This document shows positions 22,301-34,300 of a stretch of 64,000 bases of DNA, piece after piece. The translations under genes and the position numbers were made by a program. The stretch is from Undaria pinnatifida. Its lineage: Eukaryota; Sar; Phaeophyceae; Laminariales; Alariaceae. The notes under the pieces are model-generated. The model did not search any database. It was not told the DNA's origin and saw only the letters and a list, made by a program, of their open reading frames with translations. How positions within the stretch are numbered: position 1 is the first letter of the stretch; each line of letters starts with the position of its first letter. The stretch is from positions 7,815,625-7,879,624 of the forward strand of contig JABAKD010000022.1 of assembly GCA_012845835.1 (NCBI GenBank), in the 5' to 3' direction.

Positions 22301-25300
22301 GCACCGTACGAGCCGCACGGTAATCTTGAGCACAGATGGACGCGCCTGCTGTCTGGAGTGCTGTCAGAGTGACGACCCGCGGGCATGCAGTGAAACAAGA
22401 GCAATCGAACCAAAAATCACCATACAAATATCAATGATCGCCCTGCCTTCCCGAGTTATTTGACAGATTGCAGCGCAGCTACTGCGCCCGTGCCTGAAAA
22501 TTTGAAAATTGCGGGGGGTCGTTCCCATGAAGGGTATACAACTCTTCTACCAACTCTACAAGAATCAGTGACGTAAGTAACATGTTGTACTACTGCCTCG
22601 TTGAAAAACCCTGAAAAAAAGAACGCTGCTCTCGTTATGTTGGTGTGCGTGCGGGTCGTGGGTCTCCGTGAGCCATCCTCCTGCTGTGGTTCTCCGTAAC
22701 CGCCTCATCGCCTTAGCTCACTCGGCCCGCTCATTCGCAATTGCTCTCGTTGACACTCAATTCCAATCGGTTCTCCTTCTCCGCCGTCCCAAATAAACAA
22801 AATGCTCCACGCAGCTTGCGGTGCTGATCTGAAAAACAAAAATTCTCGTTCAGGGAGAGTTCAATCCGTCTCTTCCCCGCCCGTCGACGGCCAGTCGCCC
22901 TCCTCCTTCGTCGTCGAATCCAGCCTCCTTCCGGCGCAGTTCCCTCCACGCAAACCGAGACTGCGCCGTAGTGTGGCTCGTGGTGGCGCCTGCCTCCGCG
23001 CACGAGCATCCCGATTAAGCATTGCTGCTCCGCCGCTGCTGCCTAAAAAAACGCGCGAATCGTAGGTGACGATGCCTAACGCACCACGTACGACCCAACT
23101 CTACCGCCACGCCTAAGCCTCGCGGCCACACGCAGCAGCAAGAAAGTATCACTCCTTGAGGGTGAGTCCGGCCTTACACCCGCCGGAAAGATCCCCCCCA
23201 CTCGCTACAAGCCTGCTAGGGCATGCTTCGCAGCATGCCTTGCCGAGGCCGCAAGGGGAACGGAGGATTATACACATGTTCCTCTTGCTGTTACCCGTAC
23301 GTGGGACATCCAGCGCCGGAAGAATCGTCTTGCCGTGCATTCACGCTATGGATGCACCTGGTACCAGTACGCAGGCTTTGGGTTTTGTCCTTTTTTTGTG
23401 GTGTCTTTTCGGCATTTCCTCGTGGTTCGTGGCATGGTCGTGTATGAGCGCATACCCCGGTTGTTGTTGTTCGTTGTTCTCACATTAACTCGCATGATCA
23501 AGTCCGTGGTCACACGGGATTCAGTCACTCTGGAGTGGAGGAATACCCCATAGGAAGAAAAAAACTCAAACAAAACCAAAAAAGTGTTACACGCATGTAA
23601 AATAGCTGACGCAACTAATACCTTCGCCAGAAGAATATAAAAATAAAATCGGGAGTCAGTCAGTCTACGACTTGCCAGGTTCACACTACTGGTACATATG
23701 ATACGTCTCACTAGTTGCTCGTGCCTGAAAAAGCCCGACTACACCGCTTGCCACCCGAAAAAAACTACCACGTACGATATATTTTGAAAAATATATTACA
23801 CGTGGTACCTACCATACGCATACGCACCTCAGACTCAAGTCAAAATAAACAAAAAGGACAAGAAAAGACACAAAAGAATAAAGAAAAAGAAGAGGTAAAT
23901 ATCACAGCAGCAACCAGTGATCAGTACGAAGAGCTGCGGCCCGGTAGGATGTCTGGCTAACAGCTATTCGCTAGGCGGCGAAGCCGACGAATACTGTTGT
24001 CGGCAAGTCGGTTGACCAGTTTGAGCTGCTTTTCTTACCCCGAATTTGTTGTTTTTCGTGAAAAACCGGGCCTGCATTTCTTACCATACTTGTATATTCA
24101 ATTTTTTAGTACGGGCGTTAACTATATGGACCCATAGAAGAACTGAAGGCTGCGATCTTTCGGGAACCACATCACCTACGTTGCTTTGCCCACCAAAACT
24201 TTACCTGGTATATATTTTTCAGCCGAATATATGAAAAACCACACCTAGAAGCACCTACACCACCGTTTTTTTTGTGGTGCCAGATTCGTAGTTCTGCCAC
24301 AACCCCAGCGTCACATCTAATCGAAAAGTGCTCTCACGACAGTGCGCAGCACCGCGGCAGCAGTTTTAGTGCCCTCTACGGGCCGCGACAACAATGTCGC
24401 TCAAGTTGGAGAATATGGTTTTAGGTAGTTGGATTTTACCTTTCTTATACTGTGGCTAAGTTGTTTTATACCGTTGTAGCGATGATCAGTGCCAGTACGT
24501 GTGCACGAGTAATTTAGATACCAGGTAAAACGTTTTTTTTTTCTGTGATCTAGCGCTACCCCATTACAACGCAGTGTTTTTCGTCCACTTTTGAGTCGTT
24601 CTGCGGTAGCCCCCCCAACTTTTGTTTAAAGAAATCGCTGGTTTTGAAACCAGCTCCCGGTCGTATTTCCTGAAATACGGCGTCCTTTGCCTCATCGTTC
24701 GATAGCCCTTTGCACGCAAGAAAATGGAAAGAGACATTTTTTTAGATAGCATCCTTCCTCGTGTCGAGCAATCATGAAACGTTCGTTGAAGAAAATCGCT
24801 GGTTTGGGGGGGGGCTATCGTCGTAGCATCAGTCCTTTCTTCGTTTTGAGGCACACGTCTTCAGCGATTGCAGCGTCGGTGACATAAATCAAAAAGGCAA
24901 CCACCCTGGAATGCCTTCCCTGCCTGTATAAGCGAGCACACGGTGAACCTTAGCCGATTTCATCAACGTTCACCACCGCGACAGGTGACCGTGAACATTG
25001 CCTAGTCTGGCGGCACGATTGCTGGGGGAAATACGTAGTTACAGTGCAAACGCTACTACTTGGCCGCGGTGCATCGGATTTCTCCAATTCTGGCAAGACC
25101 AAAAAAAACAAACCAACCACAGATCAGTCTATTTCATGACTTTGTCGGGTTCCTACGAGCGTGGTGCGTCATTCTCAGGGTTTAGCGGGGAGCACGGCGC
25201 CAGTGGAAGAGCACAGAGCGCTGAGCGCTGAATGACCTACAGGGAACTGTGTGGGCTTTTTTTGCAACTCCCCGGTTTCAATATTGTTTGACGCTATAGG

Positions 25301-28300
25301 TTGAACCGCATTTGTTTGTTGTTTTGTGGGCAAAGCAGCACAGGTGACATGTCAATTCTCCCAGCGATTCGCGGAGAAAAGCTGTGTGCCACATTTGAAC
25401 TTCCCACAAATAAGGAAACCCAATGAGCCGGATAGTCGCTGATAGTCGGCACCAGCAGAAAAAGCCCGACTGTTATTACTACTAAAATGGCAGATATTAA
25501 TGGTAGACTAATATCTAGTTGGTGACTCACAGCTCTAGTAGTGAGGCGTTTTCGATCGACCAGCTTTACCTACAGCGTACGACGAGGTGCCGGCATGCTG
25601 GCATGGATGTGTACAACAGGCCATCGGTGTGTCCTGGTGTCCCTGTATTCTGCAGACCTTATTCCATTATATTCCTAGGTTGTTTGTCGCTAAATTGTAG
25701 GCGCAGTTGCAGCGTTGCAGGAGGCGGGTTTTCAGCTTGGACAAACGCTGTCCAGTTTTTTTTTTTTCTTGTGTCACACTTCTACGGTCCAGCTTCTAGG
25801 CAAGCCGTGGTGACAGGTGTCGTCCCTTCTCTCCCCCGGCTTTTGCCTTCATTTTTTATCGCGCATAGGGTTTAGCAACCCCACTGCTCGTCGATTTTTC
25901 ATCGAGTGTTGCTAACTCACTCTCTTGCGCTTTCCGCTAGTCAGTTTGTGCACAAGAAAAAGTCCCTACGAATATAGTCTATACACAAGTATGCACTCGG
26001 GGGGCACGACACTGACCTATGCCAGACTCGAGGATAACCTGATATGCCACCGGGGCGACCGGTATATAAGAGATGTTGGTGCTGACCGCATGCTGCTTTT
26101 TTTTCTGTTCCTGCTCATACCAGGTACGGGGCACAGGCACTACCGGTTACCGGTGCCTCGTACATATTTGCGAGGGAATACTCGTATTATTCGAATTTGT
26201 CATTTACACGACGGCCAAAAATGGGAACGCTTTCGAGCTGGCTGAAGTCCGATTATTCTAGACTTGAGAGTAATGTTCCGACCGCCTAACCTATGACCGA
26301 GATGTACATACCACATGACAGAACGAGGGACGACGACTTTTTCGCTCGACCAGTCACACGCGCTCGTGCCGGCCAGCAGAGTGCAGCGTGCAACAACACG
26401 TTCCAGCAGAAAAAGTAAGTAGCATGTACTTGATCGCAGAAGCGTGCAACACAGTAGTGTATCCGCACATCACATCAGTAGTATGTAGCAAAACATCAAT
26501 CTAGCAGTAGCAACGAGGCGTGGATCACCAGCAGCACGGAACATGCACCTGCTGCAGGGCGTGGGGTAGAAGAGCGCGGCCTTGCAATCCTACAAGTGCA
26601 AGTACTAGTTGCAAGCCACACGATTACGGGTCGGGCCTGCGCGTTCACGGCCGCCGGGTGGGATTAGATACAGGCCCAACCAGAAGCCTAAGCCCTACCC
26701 TACCCCCATAATTTTATGGTAAGGGGTGGGATCAGGGGGTGGGGTGGGGTAGGAGTTGACCAATCAAAATGGAGGTGTGGGCCATTGGGGTTGGTCCGAC
26801 AACGTCTTTCGCCCTCAAACACTAAGACCCTGATGCTTCAAATTTAGTGCTGCAGTTCTGGGATTACAAGGAGGTCTCGTCGGGACAGCATTAAGAAGCA
26901 TGCAGCAGCTGCGCTATATATATATATATATATTATTTGTAGATAGTCTTACGCCAGGTACCAGTTATGTAGATTGGCTTACGCCTGTCGTACATGTTGT
27001 TGTTCTCACATTAACTCGCGTAATCAAGTCCGTGGTCACAGGACAGGCTCCAGTCACTCTGGAGTGGAGGAATACCCCACGGAAAAAAACACAAACAAGA
27101 AGAATAGCGGTACACGCATCTATCATAGCTGATGCAATTAATGCCTCCGCCAGAAAAATATAAAAATGGAACATGTATGCAGTAGCAGGGGTTCTTTGTG
27201 GATGTTTCAAGCTGCCCAGAGGCCATAATTTGCGTCTCCCGCCTATCCGAATAACGGTACAAAGTGTTGGGACTGCGGGCCCCGTTTTTCATCTTGCTGG
27301 CACTATTTACAACTACCCATGCTATACCTTTTTGATGCTAGTAAAACTACCCGAGGCGATTCTCCCGAATCGTACCAGGCCTATAGTGGCTATGCACTTG
27401 TCCCGCACCCATGCCGTTTGCCTTGCCACCTCTCGACGCGGACACTTCATTGAACACCTGACCCATGTCTCAGGGAAGGAATAATTGGTAGAGTCGGTTT
27501 AGTATTGTAGTCCCGAGACCATGAATATTTTGTTCCCCATCCGCCGGAGGATAAAAAAAAAAAAAAAAAAAAATTGTGCCTCCCACGGTACCCTCGGGTA
27601 TGTTGCGCCTTCCACTTCCATCTCTTCCGTCTCCTCCTTCGGGGACTAACTATGTGGAAGTAGTGAGGGGTACGTTTTGCGTCAGCAACCCCGTACGCGT
27701 GGTTTTTCGCCTCGACCGCTTTACTGTTTCGTCCCACGCAATAAACCCATATTGGTTTTAATTTTGTCTACGATAAAAAAAAAACGTTAGTTTGTTGGGT
27801 GGAGCTCTGCAAGAGCTTGCTCTCGAGACATTTAGAAGTATTTCGAGAAGATCATCACGTCTGAGTCCTGAATGCTTGCATGACCATGTGGACGCCCCCC
27901 CCCCCGTTCTCGTACAATGTGCGTTTATTCGACGCCACGACAACAACATAACAGGTAAAATGCTCTTGGACGAGAAGGAAGCCGACGCAGAAGCTCACGA
28001 AGGAGAGAAGGAGGCCCTCTGGAGGCGCATCCAGGTTCGTGTGTTAAATGTGATGTTTTGCCTTTTAGTGTTAAATATCACAATGTGCATCAGTGTCTTC
28101 TCATGATTTTGTTTGGCATGCAAGAATTGTCAATGTTACAGCAGGTCATAGGAGTACGTGTTTCGATTCGACATAAGTCAAGTGCTCTAACCAGGCGCAT
28201 CAGTACTCCGCATCCCCTTTCAACGGTGGCGGTGCATACTCAGTTTAACCCATGTCGTGTTTGTCCAGAGTGATATGTTCGCCAGCATAAGCACTTGGGA

Positions 28301-31300
28301 TCCGGGAACCCAAACCTAAACGTAAACCACACGAAACGAAAACTCCAAAAGGAAAACTAAACCTCAAACCCAAAACCACCAACCAGGAAATGGCGAGGCG
28401 GGTGATGGAGCTAGAGCAAGACGCGGCGGAAATGCGCTCTTTTTCCAACCAATCGCAAGCCGCCATCCACGAGGAAGACGAGGAAGAGGCGTTTTCTAAA
28501 GAGCCGGTAGATGCACCGCGGCGTGACGGCAAGGATTCGTTCGGGCGTTGTTCTTTTGGGAGCAAACGCGGGTCGTACGGAAGCTGCAGCGAGCGTGCGG
28601 AGGAGAGGGCGTTGAGGGCGAAGAATGAAATGCTCGAAAGGCAACTGGAACACATGAAGGAGGAGGCGGAGGAGACGGAGCTAGAGTTGGCCGCGGCTAG
28701 GAAGGTGGGAGTGGTTTGGTTGGATGGCTTGTTTGTTGGCTGATGGGTTGGGTGGGTGGGTGGTTTGTTGATTTGATTGATTTCCTTGGGTTGGTTTGTT
28801 GGGCAGATTGGTTGGTTTATCGATTGCTTGGTTATTTGATTGGTTTATTGGTTAGTTGGCTGATTGACTGCTTGAGCTGGAGGAGTCCGTGGCTAGGAAG
28901 ATGGGAGTTCCAGTAGAGCTTACCACGTAGTACAGTAGATGACCCCTTTTACGGGACCGTAGTGCGTCGGGGTGACCGGAGCCTTTATTAACCGATGTCC
29001 TTTGACTAATGTGGCCCTTCTATCACGTGACTCGTTTTTCTAGCATTCTATGTATCGTTTTTCAAGCGGGAGACAGTGAGGTGGCCCCTTAAAAGGGATC
29101 TGGGGTCACTTATAGCGTATTGCGTCCTCTATCAGGGGCGAGGCCTCTTAGCCCTTTTCCAACTGCTACCATTTCCTTGTTTTTATTTCAAGTGGTTTGT
29201 CCCCAAATCGGGAGTGCGGTGCTAGAATGGTTAATTGTTAAAACGCGGTGCGCAGGAATTTGAGGTCCCTTATATGTGGTTTTACCTTTTTTTTTCGCGA
29301 GGTCCCTTGAAAGGGGCTACCTTGGAGTATTATACTCTAGAACAATGGGAGAGGGGCACTGTGTACAAGGCGAAGAAGACTATCCCTAAACGTTGGTTGA
29401 TTGCGTTTGATTTGGGTAGGGGGAGATACTGTACAACGTGCATGCCAACCGTTTTTCTTAGATGAGCGGTTACTACACCCTGGGGAGTTTTGCGAGTGAT
29501 CTGGACCGTTGAATGGCTTATGGGATGGTTGGTTGATTGGTTGATTGGTTGGATGGTTAGATGATTGGTTGGTGGGTTGATTAATTGAGTAGGTTAGTTG
29601 ATTGGTTGAGTGCTTTGTTGCTTGGTTGATTGGTTGGTTGCTTTGATTGATCGTCTTATTGATTGATCGATTGATTGCTTTAATTGATCGATTGACTGGT
29701 TGCCTGATTAATATGTATGATCGCCTGTTACTTGCTTGGCTTTTCTCACTCGCCTTCGGTGCGATTACAGCTCGTGAAGGCACGGCTTTGTGTTGGAGCC
29801 ACTGTCAAAAGCCGAGGGCGCCGTAGATACTGAGAGCTTGACGGCACTGGAAGAAAATACGCGGCCATGGTCACTCTAGGTGGCAAGGGAGTGATGATTT
29901 CTACTCGATTCGTATACTCGGGGTCATGGCAACTCTGGGCTGATGGCGTTTTTGCTCTCTGTTTTCTGCCTGTCTGTCCGTGTGTCTGTCTGCCCATCTG
30001 CCTGTCTGCTTTTCCGCCCATCTGCCTGTCTGCCTTTCCGTCCGTCTGTTGATCTGTCGGTTGCTCTCTTTCTGCCCCCCCCCCCCCCGCTCTATCCCGG
30101 TTCCTTCCTCGATCTCGATTTATCTATACGTTCTCCAACATTCGATTTCACCGCTTGCCTTGAACCAAAACCGAAAACCAAAACCAAAACCCGGAAAGGC
30201 ACGTTTCGGAAGGCGGTCCTCGAACTTCGGCCGGTGCAGCATCTCTTGCGCTCCCTCCTCCCGGGCCTCCTCTTCCCACACCAACGGCCTCAGGCGCACC
30301 AGCACCAGCGGCCGCAGCGCAATCAGCTCCACCTCCTCTTCCCTTCGCCGCGAAAGCGCAACGTACTGCGCAGCAACCTTTGGCGGTGGGGCCGGGGGTG
30401 ATGAAGGAAGCGACCGTGCTGATGGTGGTGGTGGTGGTGGTGGGGAGGACGGTGGTGAGAGTGGAAGTGGAGGGGGTGGGGTCGCGGTTGGAAGAGGTTA
30501 CGGGTCTTACTCGTCTCGTCCGAGCGCGGCGGCGGGGCTCGGGAGGCCCTCCGTCGCTAGTGGGAGGTCGTCTCTGTCTCGGCTGTCGGGATGGCTGGCT
30601 TCGCCGCGCGCCTCCGCCGAGGGGGTTGAAGAGGATGATGATGACGACGACGACGATAATGATGTGGATGTTGGCGATGGGGGTTCGGAAGCATCTGAAG
30701 AGGCCCTGGTAAGTGCGTGTTGTATTTATTTATTTTTTTCGAGCAATTGGATACGGGGGTAAAAGAGAAAGGAAGGAGGGGTCGACCGGGGGGGGGGGGG
30801 GGGGTATGAAACGGGACCCGCCGGTGTGTAGTGTTAGTGTTCTGGGATTGGGCGCAAGCACGTAACTTGGTGTGACGCTGACGGCAGCAGCAACAGTTTA
30901 CCTGGTACGTTTGTCTCTGTGGCTCTCTTTTTTGTGTCTTTACGCGATTGTTTCTTGACAGCGCCAAGGCAAGGTTATTTTACCCCATGAGTGAGCTTTG
31001 AGCGAGCATCAAGCGGGTTTCTACACCCGTACCAGCGGCCTTGTCCTCGATGGCCGTGATGATGTTCGATGCCGTGTAAAACCAGGTGTGACGTGGCCGA
31101 AGCGCGCGTGTTCCGACTCATGGTGGAGACGGTGGCAATGCGGGGGTTTCGAGATACGTACGAACCGCCACTGCTGCCCACGCGCCCGTCACAGTCCCTA
31201 CTTTCCACTCTGTAGTTTCGCCCCGCCCTCACCACCAACGCTCATCAACCCCCAACCGTACCTGCACCATCACCACCGCTCCCACTCCTACCCTCGACCT

Positions 31301-34300
31301 ACTCTCTCAACAGCCACCTCGACCTACTCCTCACCCCCCGCCCCGCTCCCCCTCCCCTACGATCGTGCATCATATGGTTTCACTTCCCCCACGCCCCGCC
31401 CATTCCTGCCAGCACCCCCCCCCCACCTCTCAAACCCCTCCTAATCTCCCGGACAACGTACACGGGCGTGTTTTTCTGCCGCGCCGAATCCGCTGTTTAC
31501 TCTATGGCAGCGCAACGCCGACCGCATTCACGCCTCCGCCTGGGCCGGAGGGAGTGGGGTCGAAGACGCGGATGAACTCCCAGAGGAGGGGGAGGTGGTG
31601 GGGGATGTGGGTGTCGTTGATGAACATGACTCCACGTGGCTGCTGGAGCAGAATGCATGGCTGATGGAAGAGCTGGAATCGAAGGACGGTGAGGAGGGCT
31701 TACCAAGCGGGGTGTTAATGGTTGATGGCCGACGGGGTGGGCTTTTTGACGCGGCGAAAAGTACCGGTCTTCTAGTAACATTTTTTGTCCCCCCTTCCTT
31801 ACGGTAAGATATTCCCCACCGCCTCTCTACACTGAAACCTGTATATTTAGGACCACGTAGGTCGTGACACGCCTTAAAGGACCCGTCTCCCAGAGTAATA
31901 TACCATATTTGCGCCCGGCCTCGCCCCCGCTAATGCGTTCCCCATGACCACTCTGCCCTATAGTAGTATATTAAGGACAAAAGAGATGCTGACGCCCCCC
32001 CTCCCCCGCGCTAATCGCTCCCCGCGCTGTTGGCAGCGCTTATTGAAGCTCTGAGAGAGCAGCTCCGGCAGCAGCAACAACACCGGGTGTCCGAGCAGGG
32101 GGGGCAGTGGCTGGGGGCGCGGTATTCTTACCTGGAGAGGTCGGGTCATGATAACAGTGACGATGAGGATGACGAAGATGGGAGTGATTGCCCCAGCTTT
32201 GAAGGTCGCGAGGTTAGTGCTGCCGCGCTCCTTAACCATTCAAGATTGCACGCACGTTTTTTTGGGGAATTTTCTTGGAAATAGGGTGGGATTCTTTTTG
32301 CAGAGTTACGTGAAAGTTTTGTTTTGTGTTGTTTGTTTTGTTTTGTTTGTTTCGCTTTTCGTTTTTTTGAGCGCTCGTAGTAGGAAAAGGGTTGTTGTGA
32401 TGCTGTTGTTGCTGTAGGATTTACGTGATGATGTTGCTGTTCGTGACGCTGTTGTTGCTGTGGGCATTGCGTGATGGTGTTGCTGTTGATGTGTTGATGT
32501 TGGTAATACTGCTGATACTGTTGTTGGTAATGCTATTTTTTACTCATCTAACCAATGAAAAATCGATCATGCTCTACCGCAGTTCCACGTAAAACGTGCC
32601 CGAAAACGCGGGTGATGATCTGAACGGATTATACCCCCTTTTGGCGCCCTCAAGTACGGCGGCCGAAAACGCGACGAAGCACGGTCTTGCTAAGTTTCAA
32701 GGAAGAGTGCGCAACAATGCAAGTACCGTCGTGCTGCGTGCGAGCGTGTCTTTTGGCTCCTTACCAGTTACGTTGCAACTTGGACACGTTCACGACTTCA
32801 GCAGCTTCCAGGGACTGATGCTGCAATCATCGTATTGTGTGTTTTCGACGTTTTTCTCCTTCTAAAGCTCCCACAGTGTTAACCCCTTTATACCTCGTAG
32901 CCCAAATCCCTTCCCTGTACTAAATTCAAGTAATTTTTTCCCATAAAGGGTTTCCAGTAGTCAAGGCGTTAACACGCGCGATCGACATCCCCATTGCCCT
33001 TTCTTGGTGTATTTATTCGCAGCGCTCCTTCTTGGACGACCTTCTCGAAGGCAGCGACGGCCGAGCCTCTGGGCAGAGTTACCGACGCTGTTCAAGCGCC
33101 GACACGGTTATCGACGAAGGAGAAGGAGGAGGGGCAACGGAGGGAGTTCGAGGAGAGAAAGAGGGGAGAGGAGGGGTGGTGGGGGGGGCAGAAGGAAAAG
33201 GAGGAGGGGTGGGAGGAGAAGAAGGGGAAAAAGGAGCTGACTCGGTCGCCGACGAAGGAAAGGGAGGAAGGGCGGGAGGAGAAAGGAGGGCGGGGGCGGC
33301 GGGAGGGGAAGACGTTTTCGATGCCGCTGACCGTGATGCTGACCGCGTGAAGTGCGGTCCTCACAGGGTAAGTTTTTTTGTTGTTGTCGTTTTTGTCGTT
33401 GTGGTTGTTATGGTGGTTGTTGTTCTTGCTGCTGGCGTTGTTGGCGTTGCTGTGTTGTTGGTTTCGCGCTTTGTTTATTTGTCTTGGTCATTCTCCTTCC
33501 TTCCCAAAGTGGTGGTTATTGTTGTTGTCGTTGTTGTTGTCGCTACTGTCGTTGGTATTTGTGACTTTCTGTCATCGCACTGGTTGCTATCGTTGCCGTT
33601 GTTGTGGCAGATACGAAGTAACATGTCAATTCGTCGCAGTAACTTGCAACATTTATCCTGAGCACGATGAAACTGCCCGTCTTTCCGTGCGCTTCCAGCG
33701 TTCGTTCGGAGAGGTCTTGACGGTGAACGCCTTGTCGGGAATGGAGAACTCCCCTGCTGGACGTCGTCAGAGCAAGAGCCCCGTGAGGGAAGGTCGCGAG
33801 AACTCCTTATCGCCCCTTCGTGCAGACGGGGCGAAGCAGTCCCCTTGGAAGCGGCTGTCCTCGGTTGAGCTCAAGACGCAGTCCATGTCGCCTATGGCGA
33901 CGGCTCAGCAGCAGGGGTGGGGTGTGGCTGGGTTGGCCGTCGGAATGGGAATGGAGACAAGCGGTACTGTTTCTGCTTTTGACGCTGCTGCCGTGGGGGC
34001 GGTGACGGAGATAAACGATGCTGCTGCTGCCGCGACGAATACCGCTGCGTTAGGACAACCTGCGAAGACGGCCTTGAAAATTGAAGGGTCATCGCGTGGA
34101 GAGTCTTTGGCCTCGCCGATAGGAGAGGAGGCCACCTGTGCATCCCCCGCTCCAGCATCCTCAGATGCGGCAACGGAAACCCTAAAGCCTGCGTCCCTAG
34201 GACCTGCAACCCCCGAGCGCATGGCCCAAGCATCCTCAGCTTCGGCAACTGTACCCGAAGCTCCCGCATCATCGCCAGCGGTTGCTACACCCGCGGCGGT

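Larger units (their letters stand above)
19519..27954. other. 8.4-kb intron 1 of the coiled-coil/NAC gene
   Basis: Splits the codon of the CC1-box glycine. It holds one family A SINE, one family B SINE, three copies of the TCACATTAACTCGC repeat, C-rich and (TA)n runs. A GC-richer block at 22,740-23,160 has open frames on both strands but no recognisable domain. The intron length rests on the phase match and on continuity of the coiled coil. Confidence 0.55.

Noticed and set aside
22731-23160. Small gene in intron 1 of the coiled-coil/NAC gene
   Set aside because: GC-rich and open on both strands, but Arg/Pro-rich with no domain and no clear splice partners.
29770-29831. Extra exon of the coiled-coil/NAC gene
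   Set aside because: It has a good acceptor, but the phase-0 frame meets TGA within 21 codons; the acceptor at 30,198 continues openly.
33023-33367. Non-coding purine-rich minisatellite instead of exon 7
   Set aside because: Although Gly/Glu-rich, it begins with well-formed protein (FLDDLLEGSDGRASGQSY), has perfect borders and fits the phase on both sides.
33611-33698. Earlier start of exon 8 in the coiled-coil/NAC gene
   Set aside because: The CAG at 33,610 leads in phase 0 to a stop at 33,659-33,661; the acceptor at 33,698 keeps the frame.
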